Below are positions 63,841-64,000 of a DNA stretch of 64,000 nt, in pieces (position 1 is the stretch's first letter; each line of letters begins with the position of its first letter). Where the stretch lies: NCBI GenBank assembly GCA_039105265.1, contig JAPFFF010000036.1, forward strand, positions 372,001 through 436,000, in the 5' to 3' direction. A program made the translations under genes and the position numbers. The stretch comes from Tritrichomonas musculus. Lineage: Eukaryota; Parabasalia; Tritrichomonadida; Tritrichomonadidae. A model generated the notes under the pieces. The model had not been told where the DNA came from. It was given only the letters and a program-made list of their open reading frames with translations, and did no database searches.

Positions 63841-64000
63841 TTACCTGTAAAAACAACGAGAGATGTGAATTTTATGATAAATTACGCATAAAATGTTTTA
63901 ACAATGCTAGATTACAAAAATGTTTATAGGACGAATTCAAAAAAACTGGAAATTCAGATAAAAATTAGAATATGATTTATCCAAATAAAAAACTTAATAA

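Overview
The window looks like a chromosome piece from a parabasalid (trichomonad) protist, most likely Tritrichomonas-like. It is very AT-rich, with single-exon housekeeping genes, an R2R3 Myb gene, fragments of TKL-type kinases and BspA-type leucine-rich repeats, a large ankyrin gene, and dense small DNA-transposon debris. This is inference from gene content; no species marker such as rRNA is present.

Layout. 1-7700 (minus): one open frame of more than 2,560 codons, running off the left edge, encoding a giant helical repeat protein. 7.7-13.6 kb: repeat-rich, with nested non-autonomous transposons, a decayed TKL kinase gene and two identical tRNA genes. 13.6-22.9 kb: mostly AT-rich non-coding DNA with transposase debris, one 107-aa gene and several inverted-repeat elements, one of which carries a broken helical-protein gene. 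22.98-26.13 kb: an ankyrin gene with a start, 16 ankyrin blocks and a coiled-coil end, in which every block is separated by a similar ~95-nt stop-containing spacer. 26.3-27.8 kb: relics of a kinase and a BspA gene.

29.3-55.6 kb is the gene-dense part: Myb, a DENN-like protein, two helical hypothetical proteins, LST8, a Kar5/GEX1-like karyogamy candidate, a NELF-B-like protein, a C2-like basic-repeat protein, a BRWD/PHIP-like WD40-bromodomain protein, a mucin-like surface protein, another helical protein and a TPR protein. LST8 and the GEX1-like gene are divergent with 72 bp between them, and the NELF-B-like gene and the basic-repeat gene are divergent with 102 bp between them. A complete hAT element with an 8-bp target duplication lies at 35.1-36.2 kb.

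56.2-62.3 kb is foreign-looking. A broken transposase-like gene is followed by a less AT-rich island with an SF2 helicase of origin-binding type, two paralogous small basic proteins, a tRNA-like unit and a dense set of perfect hairpins, reminiscent of a large-DNA-virus remnant. The right end holds an 18-bp minisatellite and another inverted-repeat element.

The most unusual signal is the ankyrin gene: its blocks keep one reading frame while the spacers vary in length modulo 3, contain stops in every copy, and show no conserved GT-AG signals.
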